A program made the position numbers and the translations under genes. This document shows positions 1 through 7,134 of a stretch of 10,926 nucleotides of DNA, one piece after another (position 1 is the first letter of the stretch; every line of letters begins with the position of its first letter). Below the pieces are notes generated by a model. The model ran no database searches and was not told the origin of the DNA. It saw nothing but the letters and a program-made list of their open reading frames with translations. This stretch comes from Pavlovales sp. CCMP2436 (Eukaryota; Haptophyta; Pavlovophyceae; Pavlovales), in NCBI GenBank assembly GCA_026770615.1, contig MU631507.1, forward strand, positions 47,435-58,360, written 5' to 3'.

Positions 1-1
1 C

Positions 2-112
2 CGAGACGTCGAGCGCGAGCGAGTCCACTTGATGGCGGGTTTGGGTTTGGAATGCCATGAACTCGTTCGCGCGCGCATGGCGCGAGCAACCGCGCAGAGG
101 CGCGGTGGATGA
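2..112 (+). CDS. Possible 3' end of a gene truncated by the window
   Basis: This frame is open from the first bases of the window to a TGA at 110-112, giving 36 residues that begin RDVERERVHLMAGLG. Third positions are mostly G or C, as in the convincing genes here. A second frame (from 57) is also open over this stretch, so the choice between them is uncertain. No family is recognised. It could equally be chance openness in GC-rich DNA. Confidence 0.15.
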   Translation, partial: RDVERERVHLMAGLGLECHELVRARMARATAQRRGG

Positions 113-311
113 GGTAGTAGATGAAGCGTCCGTGATGGAGGTGGCCGATAGCAGTGCGTACAACAGCTTTGCGAGGCAGCCCATCGGGCTGCCTCGCAAG
201 CGGGCAGCGCGATCCGGCCGTTTCAGGATGGCGGTAATAGCTGACCTCCTATATATTTATGATAGGGATTCAAAATATATAATTTATTCCGCTCGAGACT
301 CCGTCATATAA
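57..311 (+). CDS. Possible small hypothetical protein, 84 residues
   Basis: An ATG at 57 opens an 84-residue frame that ends in TAA at 309-311. The first 60 residues are GC-rich and basic. The motif NSFAR occurs twice (residues 2-6 and 36-40) with different codons, which is a weak sign of selection on protein sequence. The last 25 codons lie in AT-rich DNA and read like spacer, so a real gene might instead splice out near the GTAATA at 234. The frame contains the hairpin at 169-199. No homolog is recognised, and this may not be a gene. Confidence 0.2.
   Translation: MNSFARAWREQPRRGAVDEVVDEASVMEVADSSAYNSFARQPIGLPRKRAARSGRFRMAVIADLLYIYDRDSKYIIYSARDSVI
169..199. repeat. Perfect inverted repeat: 14-bp stem, 3-nt loop
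   Basis: TTGCGAGGCAGCCC is followed by ATC and then by its exact reverse complement. The stem is very GC-rich and would form a stable hairpin in RNA or single-stranded DNA. It has no T-tract after it, so it is not a bacterial-type terminator. Its role is unknown. Confidence 0.85.
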
Positions 312-719
312 GCTAATGGGTCCAGCCGTTCGCACCGTTGTCGGTCGGTTCATGACGATATGTCACTTTTGCAAGTGAATCCGCCGCAGGCAACATGCCG
401 CGACGCAGAGAATGACTGCTTGCACAGTTTCCAGCATCCGATCAGACGCCAGGCTTGAGTCCCTATCACTGGCTATATCAATAATATTACCCCCCTGATA
501 ACATTATCATGACTCACTCATATAATATAATATTGTGAACGAGCTAGTCCGTGTGCTCGGGAACTAGGCTTATTGCAGTTCGTGTTGTTGCTCTTACCAC
601 TGGGAGACTGGGAGACCTTTACGGGGCCGGACGTTTTTATAGATATTTTCACATAGTACTGCGCCTATGCATCGATGGTTCGCTACGAGTCCGACGACAG
701 ACAGCGTCAGCAGGCTAGG
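312..719. other. Spacer with no supported gene
   Basis: This stretch is AT-richer than the flanking coding DNA, with runs such as TATAATATAATATT near 521-534 and an 8-bp direct duplication (ACTGGGAG twice, 599-614). I see no open frame of useful length, no tRNA and no recognisable RNA gene. It lies just beyond the stop codon of the large minus-strand gene, so part of it should be that gene's 3' untranslated region. Confidence 0.6.
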
Positions 720-3700
720 CTAGCGGACATAGCGGGCGAGCAACTTGCGCCCCAACTCGGCCTCCTCGAGTTCGCGAACACGGTGTGCGAGCATCTGGTT
801 GTGCTGCGCAAGTTCGCTCATGGCAGTGCGTTCGGCAGCTGCGGGTGAGCGCACATCGTACTCGTAGCCATAGCTGTAGCCCGCGCTACGTTCGCGCCCG
901 GTGCGCTGCGGCGGGGTGCGATCCGAGGAGACGTAACACCGATCTGGCGGCCAATCTCGCTGGCGGTGCGCCTCAAAGGGGGGCGCATAGTGGGGATAGA
1001 CCGACCCGCCGCCAGCCTGCCCATCATCTACGTACGCAGGCGCCCATGCGGACTGGAACGGGTTGGCGCTCCAGGCGCGCGCAGGCGAGGCCACGGGCGG
1101 CCACTGCTCGTAGGGATGCACCATCGGCGCTGCCGCTGCAGGCTGTGCTCGCCCGCTCTGCGCCTCGAAGGGCAGGGCGTGCGGCCTGCGCTGCTGCTCG
1201 CCGGCGAGCTCGTGCCAGCCGGTGCTGCCTCTGCGCGCGCGCCCTGCGCCGGCAGCGAGCTTGGGGCGCGGGCGTGACTCCTCAAAGCTGGCGGCGGCGT
1301 GTGGCATCCAGATCGGCTGCTCGGGTGTGTGCACCCCGCGGGGCGCCGATCCAAACTCGACGGGCCGCGCCTGAGCAGGCAGGGGGGGCGCGGGCTGGTG
1401 AGCGCTCGCGCGGGATGAGACGCGGCAGCGGGGAGGCAGGGCGACGAGGCAGAGGGTGGCGCGCGCAGCTGTGCAGATCCCGGCCGCACGCGTACAGATC
1501 CCGGCGGTACCGAGGGAGACGGTGCGTGCGCGCTCGCTGCAGCTCCCTCGTCTGCCCAATGGCGCCCGCCGCCGACGAGGCGCTCGTGCGAGGCGCGGAG
1601 GCGCGCTTCCGCGGCCGTCCTCATCCGCGTCGCCAACTCGAGCTCCTCCTCGGCGGCGCGCAGCATCTGCAGGTGCTCCACGCTTGGGCCAGGCCCCGCG
1701 TGGCGGGCAGCGGGCGCATGGCCGAGCGCGGGCGGCTGCTCCGCGGGCTCTTCGCCGTGCGCGGGCCAAGGCCCAGGCCCGTGCGTGCGCGCGTATGCCC
1801 GGGCTTCCCCTCCGCCCTGCGCCGAGTGTGCGGGGAGCCTGGGGGGCGGAGGCGGGATGGGTGCGGCGGCAGAGGCCGGCTCGCCCCCAAAACCTCTGCT
1901 GCGCGCGTGGCGAGCGCCATCCTCGTCCGCGGCCCGCAGCGCCGGCGCCGGCGAGCTCGGCTTGCTCGCAGCAGCCACCGCCGCCACCGTGCGTCCGCTT
2001 TCTAGCTGGGTGCTCTGCGCATCGGGCGAGCTCGGGGCGGAGACGTCCGCCACCGCGCTATGCCGCCAGGGCTGAGGCGTGGCCGGCCTCCCCCCGTGGC
2101 CCGCCGGCAGCAGGGCCCGGCGCTGGCCTGCGCCCACCCCGCGCGCGCCGCGCGCGGCCTCGCTGCGCACCTCCGCAAGCCTCGCGCGCAGTTGCCCCTG
2201 CTCGCGCATGGCGCGCGCGAGCTGCTCCTCGAGCTCGTCCGCGCGCTGCCGCGCGTCCCTCGCGCGTGAGCGTGCGCGCGCCTCCTCAGCCGGTGCCTCG
2301 TGCTGCAGCCGCGCGAACCGCTCTTGCAGCGACCGGTTGGCGTCGTCGGCGCGCGCCGCCTCGTCCGCCGCGCGCTCGGCTGTGCCGGCAGCCTCGACGC
2401 GCGCCGACTCGGCCGCGTCGCAGCGCTGGCCGAGCGAGGCCAGCGCCGCGTCGTGCTCCGCCGCGGCCGTGCGCGCGCGCGCGAGCTCGGTCTCCTGCGC
2501 CTCGAGGAGGGCCAGCGCCTCGCCCAGCTCGCGCACCAGCTCGTCGTGGCCGGCAGCCGCGCCGCCGCCAAGCCGCGCGCCCGAGCTGTGGTCGGAGGAA
2601 GCGTCCGCGCGCTGCCCCTCGCGCTGCTTGCCGAGATCCGTAGGCCGAGCGGGGGTGCGCGCACCCGCCCCATCCACGGCAAGCACGGGCTGCCAGGAGT
2701 CGGACCGCTGGCGCAGTGGCGCGCGCGCGCTCGCACTGGCAGGCGCATTGGCGGAGGCCGCGTTGGCAGCGGCACCCTCCTCGGCAGCGCTCGCATCGTC
2801 AAGGTCCAGCGTAGCGCTGCTGCTGCCCACCTGGTGCGCCCCCGAGTCGAGCGGGGACGAGGGGCTCCTCGGCAGCAGCAGCCCGTGCCAACTGCCGGAG
2901 GGTGGCGACCCCTCTCTCTCATCCGCCTGCGCGCGCTCCGAGCGAACGCCCTTGGCGGGCGGCGACGAGTCAAGCAGCGCGTCGGCGGCGGCCCGCTCGC
3001 CAGCCTCACTCGCCCAGGAAGGCGACGGCGCGGGTGCGTCCGCACCGTCGCGCTCGTTGGAGCGCCGGCGTGCGCCGTTCGACGCCGGTGAGTGCTCTGC
3101 AGCCGCCCTGGCGCGGGGAGGTGGCTCCACCCACGGCTGCGGCGGCCGGGCAGGGAGCGGCTGCTCCGCCCAACCGCCGCCTTCTCGCGTGTCGGCTGCC
3201 CCGTCCAGCTCGTCGCGGCGTCGCGGAGCCAGGTCACTCTCGTCCACCTGGCCGTCGTCCACCTGGCCGTTGAAGCGCGCGCCTTCGTCCGAAGAGTCGC
3301 GCCGCTCCGCCGCGTGTGCGCGCCCATTCCCCGGGATTGGGATCCGCGAAGGCGCTTCGCGCGAGTGGCACGCCGCCGGCGAGGCATCCGAGCTCGAACC
3401 AGCGCGCGGCGTGCGTGCGCGCAGGTGGTTGTACGGCCGGTGCAACGGCGACTCGACGGTTGGCAGGGCGGCGTTCGGCTGGGGCGACGGCGGAGGCTGG
3501 CTCGCCCGGCCCTCGTGCGCGCGTGCCGCGCCACCTGCGCGCTGCGAGAGGGAGCCGTCGTCTGCCTGCCTAGTGCTGCGTGGGCTCGTCGCAGGGCTCG
3601 TCGCAGGCGCATCCTCTCCGCCCTGCTGCGCGCAGCCAGCGGCTGCACTTGTCTCGGCGCGGGCGCAGAACGGTGCGCTCGGCGGCGGCGGAGGTATCCG

Positions 3701-5101
3701 CGCGAGCGAGGGCGCAGGCCGCGGCGGCGCTGCTGCTACTGGCGGCAAAGGCGGCGGCACACCTGCCACCTGCTGCGGTCGCATCATCGGGGGTGTGTGC
3801 GCGGGCGGAGGCTCTCCGAAGACGAACGGGTCATGCGCCGGCGTGGTCCGCGAGCGCGTGGCCACCGAGGCCGCGCGCGAGAGACGCTCCTCGATGGGGC
3901 CTGCGCGCTGCATGTTGAGAACGAGGCGCCTGGAGAGGCTGGAGAGCGCTGGTTTGTAGGTGAGCTCTGCGATCTCTTGCGAGGGGGACAGGGCCTTTCC
4001 CTGCCGAGCGGATCCGCCCACGTCGCCGAGCCTGCGCCGCCGCGCCACGAGCTCCTCGGATCTCTCGTTGACGCGCGGCCGGGCGGCATCAGCAGCCCCG
4101 CGCTCGGCGGCCGCGCGGCGCGCCTGCTCTCGCGCCGTGCGAAGCTCTCCGGCAGAGTGCAGCCTCACCTCGATGGCACCTTCTCTGCACAGCCGCTGCT
4201 CCACGATGCGTCTGGAGCCCTTGGACAGCTCGGGCGCGTACGTCTCGTCGGCGCGGTACTCGGCGCGCGAGCCGTCCGAGAACAGCGATGGCTGCGGATA
4301 GATCCTGTCCTCAACTCGGACAGCGCGGCCCGAAGCGGCAAGCGCCTGGACGATTGCCGCACTGCGCGGGTCGATGGCAGGGCGGCGCGCGAGTCGCTCG
4401 GCGGCCTCGAGCTGGGCGATCCGGGCAGCGTCGCGCTCGCGTGCCTCTGCGGCCACTGCGCTGAGCCGGTCCGCGATGGGCTGATCGCGCGCAGCATTTG
4501 CGAGCAGCCGCTCCGAGCCGCGCGACAGCTTTGGCGCGGCAGCGGCGGCGGCAGCGGCGAGCGTGGCCTCGTCATTCTCCTTGCGCTTCACGCGACGCGC
4601 CTCGAGCAATGCGGCCTGGCTATAGAGCCGGTGGGTAGCCTCCTCGCCGCGCTGCACCCCGCCAGAGCCGGAACCGAGCCGCGCAGCGTACCGAGCCGCC
4701 ACTCGCTCGTCCGCCTCTGCCAGCTCGCGCGCACGGCGCTCGGCGGCCTCGGCGCGCTTACGTGCGAACAGCTTCGCATCGTCGTAAAGGCGGCTTCCGA
4801 CCTCGCCGCGCGCCTCCTCGCCGAACCCGTGCGACAGGGCGTTGATGTGCGGGACGCCGGTGAAGCCATCATGCACGGACGGCTGGTCGCGTGCTCTCGG
4901 CGCCGGCCTCTCCCGGCTGCCTGCCCTCTCCCGGCTGCTCGCCCGCCGCACGCCCGAGCCCACGGACGGCGACGAGAGGCCCGACCACTCGGAGCCCGCG
5001 CCCCTCACCCTCGGCTGCTCGTCAAACCCGCACGCCGTCGTGATTTCCTCGAGCAGCCGGGCGGCGTCCTCCTCCACCTCGCGCTGTGTCCGCGACGACA
5101 T
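720..5101 (-). CDS. Large low-complexity coiled-coil protein with P-x-L-S repeats (two exons)
   Basis: The function is not recognised; the look is of a structural or scaffold protein. I start it at the ATG at 5101, because the only longer in-frame start is a GTG at 5203 inside a tandem repeat, with a stop just above it. From 5101 the frame runs about 1,197 residues. Residues about 100-410 are helical and charged, with degenerate repeats: P-K-L-S-R-G-S at 190-196, P-E-L-S-K-G-S at 290-296, P-A-L-S-S-L-S at 384-390, each followed about 20 residues on by a Pro or Ala, Ile and Arg-Leu. RLY motifs sit near 104 and 158. Residues 430-850 are disordered and Pro/Ser/Ala-rich, with polyproline runs. 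Residues 853-985 and 1141-1175 are Ala/Glu/Arg coiled coils. Coding then appears to move to another frame through a short intron (about 1510 to 1371), adding 216 residues that end in a coiled coil (MSELAQHNQML...) and a TAG at 722-720. There are no membrane spans or signal peptide. More introns are possible. Confidence 0.7.
1371..1510 (-). other. Predicted short intron in the large gene
   Basis: The acceptor is well supported: a C/T-rich tract ending CTGCTCAG at 1378-1371, after which the downstream frame continues in phase 0. The donor is less certain. GTACCG at 1510 and GTACGC at 1495 both follow complete codons and both restore the downstream frame, giving introns of 140 or 125 nt. The DNA here contains an imperfect 21-nt tandem duplication (1464-1505) that carries one of these donors. 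Confidence 0.5.
1464..1505. repeat. Imperfect 21-nt tandem duplication
   Basis: Two adjacent 21-nt units (1464-1484 and 1485-1505) match at 17 of 21 positions, sharing the core CAGATCCCGGC. They lie at the 5' end of the predicted intron on the minus strand. One copy reads GTAC and the other GCAC at the candidate donor. Confidence 0.8.
3241..3270. repeat. Perfect 15-bp tandem duplication in coding sequence
   Basis: CGTCCACCTGGCCGT occurs twice back to back. It is a multiple of three, so the large protein simply gains a duplicated Gly-Gln-Val-Asp block near residues 612-621. A similar 12-bp duplication (GGGCTCGTCGCA twice) is at 3582-3605. Both suggest replication slippage in the disordered region. 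Confidence 0.9.
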
Positions 5102-5120
5102 TGCGAGCTCGCCGCACGAG

Positions 5121-5295
5121 TCCGAGCCGCCGCTGAGCCGCACGACGGTCGAGCCCGGAGTCGAGCTCGCTCCCCGATCCTCCGAGCCGCCGCTGAGCCG
5201 CACGACGGCGGTCGAGCCCGCTCCCCAATCCTACGAGCCGCCGCTGAGCTGCACGACGGTCGAGCCCGGGTTTAGGCCCGCCCGCTCCCCGATCC
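5121..5295. repeat. Three-copy tandem repeat (60, 51 and 64 nt)
   Basis: Units begin at 5121, 5181 and 5232. Each opens with a version of GAGCCGCCGCTGAGC, continues through GCACGACGG and GAGCCCG, and ends with CTCCCC(A/G)ATCC. The first two are nearly identical except for a 3-nt gain and a 12-nt loss in the second. The array sits just upstream of the large gene's ATG, in the expected 5' leader. Several frames stay open across it on both strands because most unit lengths are near multiples of three. Confidence 0.85.
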
Positions 5296-5338
5296 GCCCG
5301 CCGCCGCACCCCTGCAGCACCAGCACACTCCGGCTCAG

Positions 5339-5354
5339 CAACTTTTAAAAGTTG
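5339..5354. promoter_or_regulatory. Perfect 16-bp palindrome with TTTTAAAA core
   Basis: CAACTTTTAAAAGTTG equals its own reverse complement. It is the only AT-rich stretch in an otherwise GC-rich promoter interval, 124 bp before the plus-strand ATG and about 238 bp before the minus-strand ATG. A symmetric core element or a dimeric protein binding site is a reasonable inference; nothing in the sequence proves it. Confidence 0.5.
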
Positions 5355-5426
5355 TCTGCCGTTGTGCCAGCTCAGCGGCCATCGTCGTCTGCGTTGTGCC
5401 GGTTCAGCAGCCATCGTCGTCTGCGT
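5354..5426. repeat. Two-and-a-bit copies of a 32-33 nt tandem repeat
   Basis: The units at 5354-5386 and 5387-5418 both run from GTCTGC through GTTGTGCC and TCAGC to GCCATCGTC, with a few differences. A third partial copy starts at 5419 (GTCTGCGT). It lies in the expected 5' leader or core promoter of the CUE gene and does not overlap the other repeat array. Confidence 0.8.
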
Positions 5427-5477
5427 GCAGTCGGCTGCGCTGGCTTGAAGACCTGCTAGCTACGCACGCGCGCTGGT

Positions 5478-6362
5478 ATGGCCGCGGCGAAACTTTCCAG
5501 CGCGCTCCAACTCTGTTCCGGCGCGCTCGCCGCTCAGGACGAGGCGGTGGTTGACTTCCTCGCGATCGCCATGCTCGACCTCACCGCCGACGACGAGGAA
5601 TCGCCCGTCACCCTGGTCGAGGCGACCCTCGGATGCGCGTGCTCGCGGGCGGAGGCTAGCGCCATCATGCGCGCGGCAGAGGCGGCAAAGGAGAACTGCA
5701 GCGCAAACGTGGCGTCCCGAGCCTTGCCTCAGCCGGAGCGAGGCCCTGCAGCCGCCCAAGCGCAGGGCGCACGCTCTTGCGCACGGGCGTCAATGCCGTC
5801 CTGCGTGTTCCCGAGCAACTCCGCTCGAGCGGCGCCCGCGCGCGACCCCGTCGATGGAGCTCCGACACCTACGGCTCCCCTTCACGAGCCGCCGTCGGTG
5901 GCTATAGTCGCGTTTCTCGCTGACACCTTCCCGCACATCTTGCGCGACGTAGTCGAGTTCGTACTGACCTCGAGGTGCCAAGGAGACCAGGAGGAAGCGG
6001 TCGAGTGCCTGCTTCAAATCGACGCAGATGAGCTCGCAGACATTTCGTCGATACTGTCGCGAGAGCGGGCGCGCGCACAGGAGCGCGAGAGCGAGGAGAG
6101 GAGGGTGGAGCGCGAAAAGAAGAGGCAGCTGACCGCTCGGTACGAGGAGGTCCCGGTGGCCCTGGGCAGCGCGCCTCCCCGGATTCCTTACGAAAACACG
6201 CGGGGCAAGGGAGGTGCGCTCGGCATCCGTTTTCGAGACGGAGAAGTGGCCAACGTCACGAAGGGCCAGAAGTTTGTTGTTGAGGATAAGCAGCCGGAGT
6301 GGGATGGGGGCTCGAGAGGGACCGTAAAGACCAAGGGCAAGCGTGGAAAGGGAACTGTTTGA
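5478..6362 (+). CDS. CUEDC2-like: CUE-domain protein of CUEDC2 type
   Basis: This is a 294-residue single-exon gene. Its three blocks match the order seen in animal CUEDC2: an N-terminal helical segment (residues about 20-53, with DEAVVDFLAIAML), a CUE ubiquitin-binding fold (about 141-180, with FP at 151-152 and the closing GDQEEAVECLL), and a C-terminal segment with RFRDGEV near 251-257 and TKGQKF near 261-266, equivalent to the RY-x-x-x-QVV-TKGE-F region of CUEDC2. Family knowledge: CUE domains bind ubiquitin, and human CUEDC2 acts in ubiquitin-linked control of signalling and the cell cycle. Residues 195-216 are a charged helix. The tail (274-294) has EWDGGSRG followed by a very basic KTKGKRGKG block, unlike the animal end but, from memory, like plant relatives. 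The ATG at 5478 has G at -3 and +4, a good initiation context. It faces the large gene across a shared promoter. Confidence 0.8.
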   Translation: MAAAKLSSALQLCSGALAAQDEAVVDFLAIAMLDLTADDEESPVTLVEATLGCACSRAEASAIMRAAEAAKENCSANVASRALPQPERGPAAAQAQGARSCARASMPSCVFPSNSARAAPARDPVDGAPTPTAPLHEPPSVAIVAFLADTFPHILRDVVEFVLTSRCQGDQEEAVECLLQIDADELADISSILSRERARAQERESEERRVEREKKRQLTARYEEVPVALGSAPPRIPYENTRGKGGALGIRFRDGEVANVTKGQKFVVEDKQPEWDGGSRGTVKTKGKRGKGTV

Positions 6363-6505
6363 TGAGCGTCGAGCAGATTTTTATTTTTACGCTTATCTGT
6401 GCAACTAGTTCAATAGTATGGCCACTAGTAAAAAATATGATGGAATTCTATTCACTGATTGAAGAGAAAGGCAGTACTAAGCATATTTTCGCCTTGTCAA
6501 AGTAA
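6362..6505 (+). CDS. Possible 47-residue hydrophobic micro-ORF in the CUE gene's 3' region
   Basis: An ATG at 6362 overlaps the CUE gene's stop codon as TGATG and opens 47 codons to a TAA. The product would have one hydrophobic stretch (IFIFTLICATSSIVW). The DNA is AT-rich and lacks the GC-rich third positions of true genes here, so it is more likely to be 3' untranslated sequence. Confidence 0.12.
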   Translation: MSVEQIFIFTLICATSSIVWPLVKNMMEFYSLIEEKGSTKHIFALSK

Positions 6506-6542
6506 CCAACTTTTAGAGTAGTCTAACTAACTTTAGTAATAG

Positions 6543-6671
6543 GCGGCCGCGCTGATGCGGCAGGCGGCTGTGGACACGACGGAGGCGGAATATGGGCTGC
6601 AGATGAGCTGCTGGCCAAGCGAAACAGGCGATCCCAAACAGGCGGCTAAGGAGAAGGCAAAACTAAGCTGA
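6543..6671 (+). CDS. Possible short coding island or terminal exon
   Basis: A GC-rich patch follows AT-rich DNA that ends in TAATAG, which could serve as a splice acceptor. Within it an ATG at 6555 opens a 38-residue frame ending in TGA at 6669-6671, with the motif EYGLQMSCWPSE and a lysine-rich end. It may be a last exon of an undetected gene, an alternative end of the CUE gene, or noise. No homolog is recognised. Confidence 0.18.
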   Translation, partial: AAALMRQAAVDTTEAEYGLQMSCWPSETGDPKQAAKEKAKLS

Positions 6672-6871
6672 ACACGCACAAACACACACACACACATAGT
6701 GATACACACCAACGCACAACCACTCCAACGACCCTAAAATTAAATATGTCAATAGGGCATATTCCGGAAATAACATAGCAGCAACCCCACACACAACCCA
6801 GAACACCGAACATCACACAAACACAAACTCAAAGACCAACGCCCCACACCAAACATATTATGCTGTGATTG
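6672..6871. other. AC-rich spacer
   Basis: The strand is poor in G and rich in A and C, including an AC dinucleotide run at 6682-6696. No coding frame is supported. It probably holds the 3' regions of the convergent genes. Confidence 0.5.
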
Positions 6872-7134
6872 TTATGATGCCACTTCTAGCGCCTGGGGCA
6901 CGGGCGTCAGCGTCTGAACGTCACTCTTCGAGTACCCCTTGAGGTGATACCAAAACGCCGACTGAGCTCCGAAGCAGGCGATTTCGTTTCGGGTTTGGTC
7001 GAAGATAGATTCCACTGCGGTGTCTCACCCCACGCAGCGACGCAGTCCATATTGTGCCGCGTGACAGTGTAAGTCATCGGGAAGCTCTTCGCAATGCCGA
7101 AGCATGCCCGTAGATGCCAGCTGCGAAGTGCCAT
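6872..7134 (-). pseudogene. Frame-switching coding island, possibly a terminal exon
   Basis: Reading down the minus strand, one frame looks coding from the ATG at 7134 (with FGIAKSFPMTYTVTRHNMD) to about 7029. The coding look then passes to another frame from about 7014, with ESIFDQTRNEIACFGAQSAF, to a TAA at 6874-6872. The two are separated by 14 bases that begin GTGAG and end CAG; leaving them out restores one frame of 82 codons. Fourteen bases would be extraordinarily short for a spliceosomal intron, so a frameshift in a decaying gene, or an unseen longer intron, is more likely. The family is not recognised. Confidence 0.3.

Larger units (their letters stand above)
5102..5477. promoter_or_regulatory. 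Divergent (head-to-head) promoter region
   Basis: The large gene starts at 5101 on the minus strand and the CUE gene starts at 5478 on the plus strand, so both are expected to be transcribed outward from these 376 bp. The interval holds two tandem-repeat blocks and, between them, a perfect palindrome with a TTTTAAAA core. No canonical TATAAA box is obvious. The role is inferred from layout, not from a known motif. Confidence 0.55.

Noticed and set aside
219..237. Shared 11-mer GTTTCAGGATG with 7642-7668
   Set aside because: Several 11-base matches are expected by chance in a window of this size, and the flanks do not align.
482..490. TAATATTAC, the nonanucleotide found at geminivirus replication origins
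   Set aside because: There is no flanking stem to present it in a loop, no Rep-like gene nearby, and the surrounding DNA is AT-rich enough for a chance match.
5101..5203. Start of the large gene at the GTG at 5203
   Set aside because: Nuclear genes rarely start at GTG, the added residues are just the translated tandem repeat, and an ATG at 5101 begins more normal protein sequence.
785..5275. Several very long open frames on the plus strand opposite the large gene (up to 727 residues), and a 548-residue alternative minus-strand frame at 2002-3648
   Set aside because: They consist of Arg/Ala/Pro/Ser strings without domain structure. In DNA this GC-rich, stop codons are rare in all frames, and only the chosen minus frame shows organised repeats and coiled coils.
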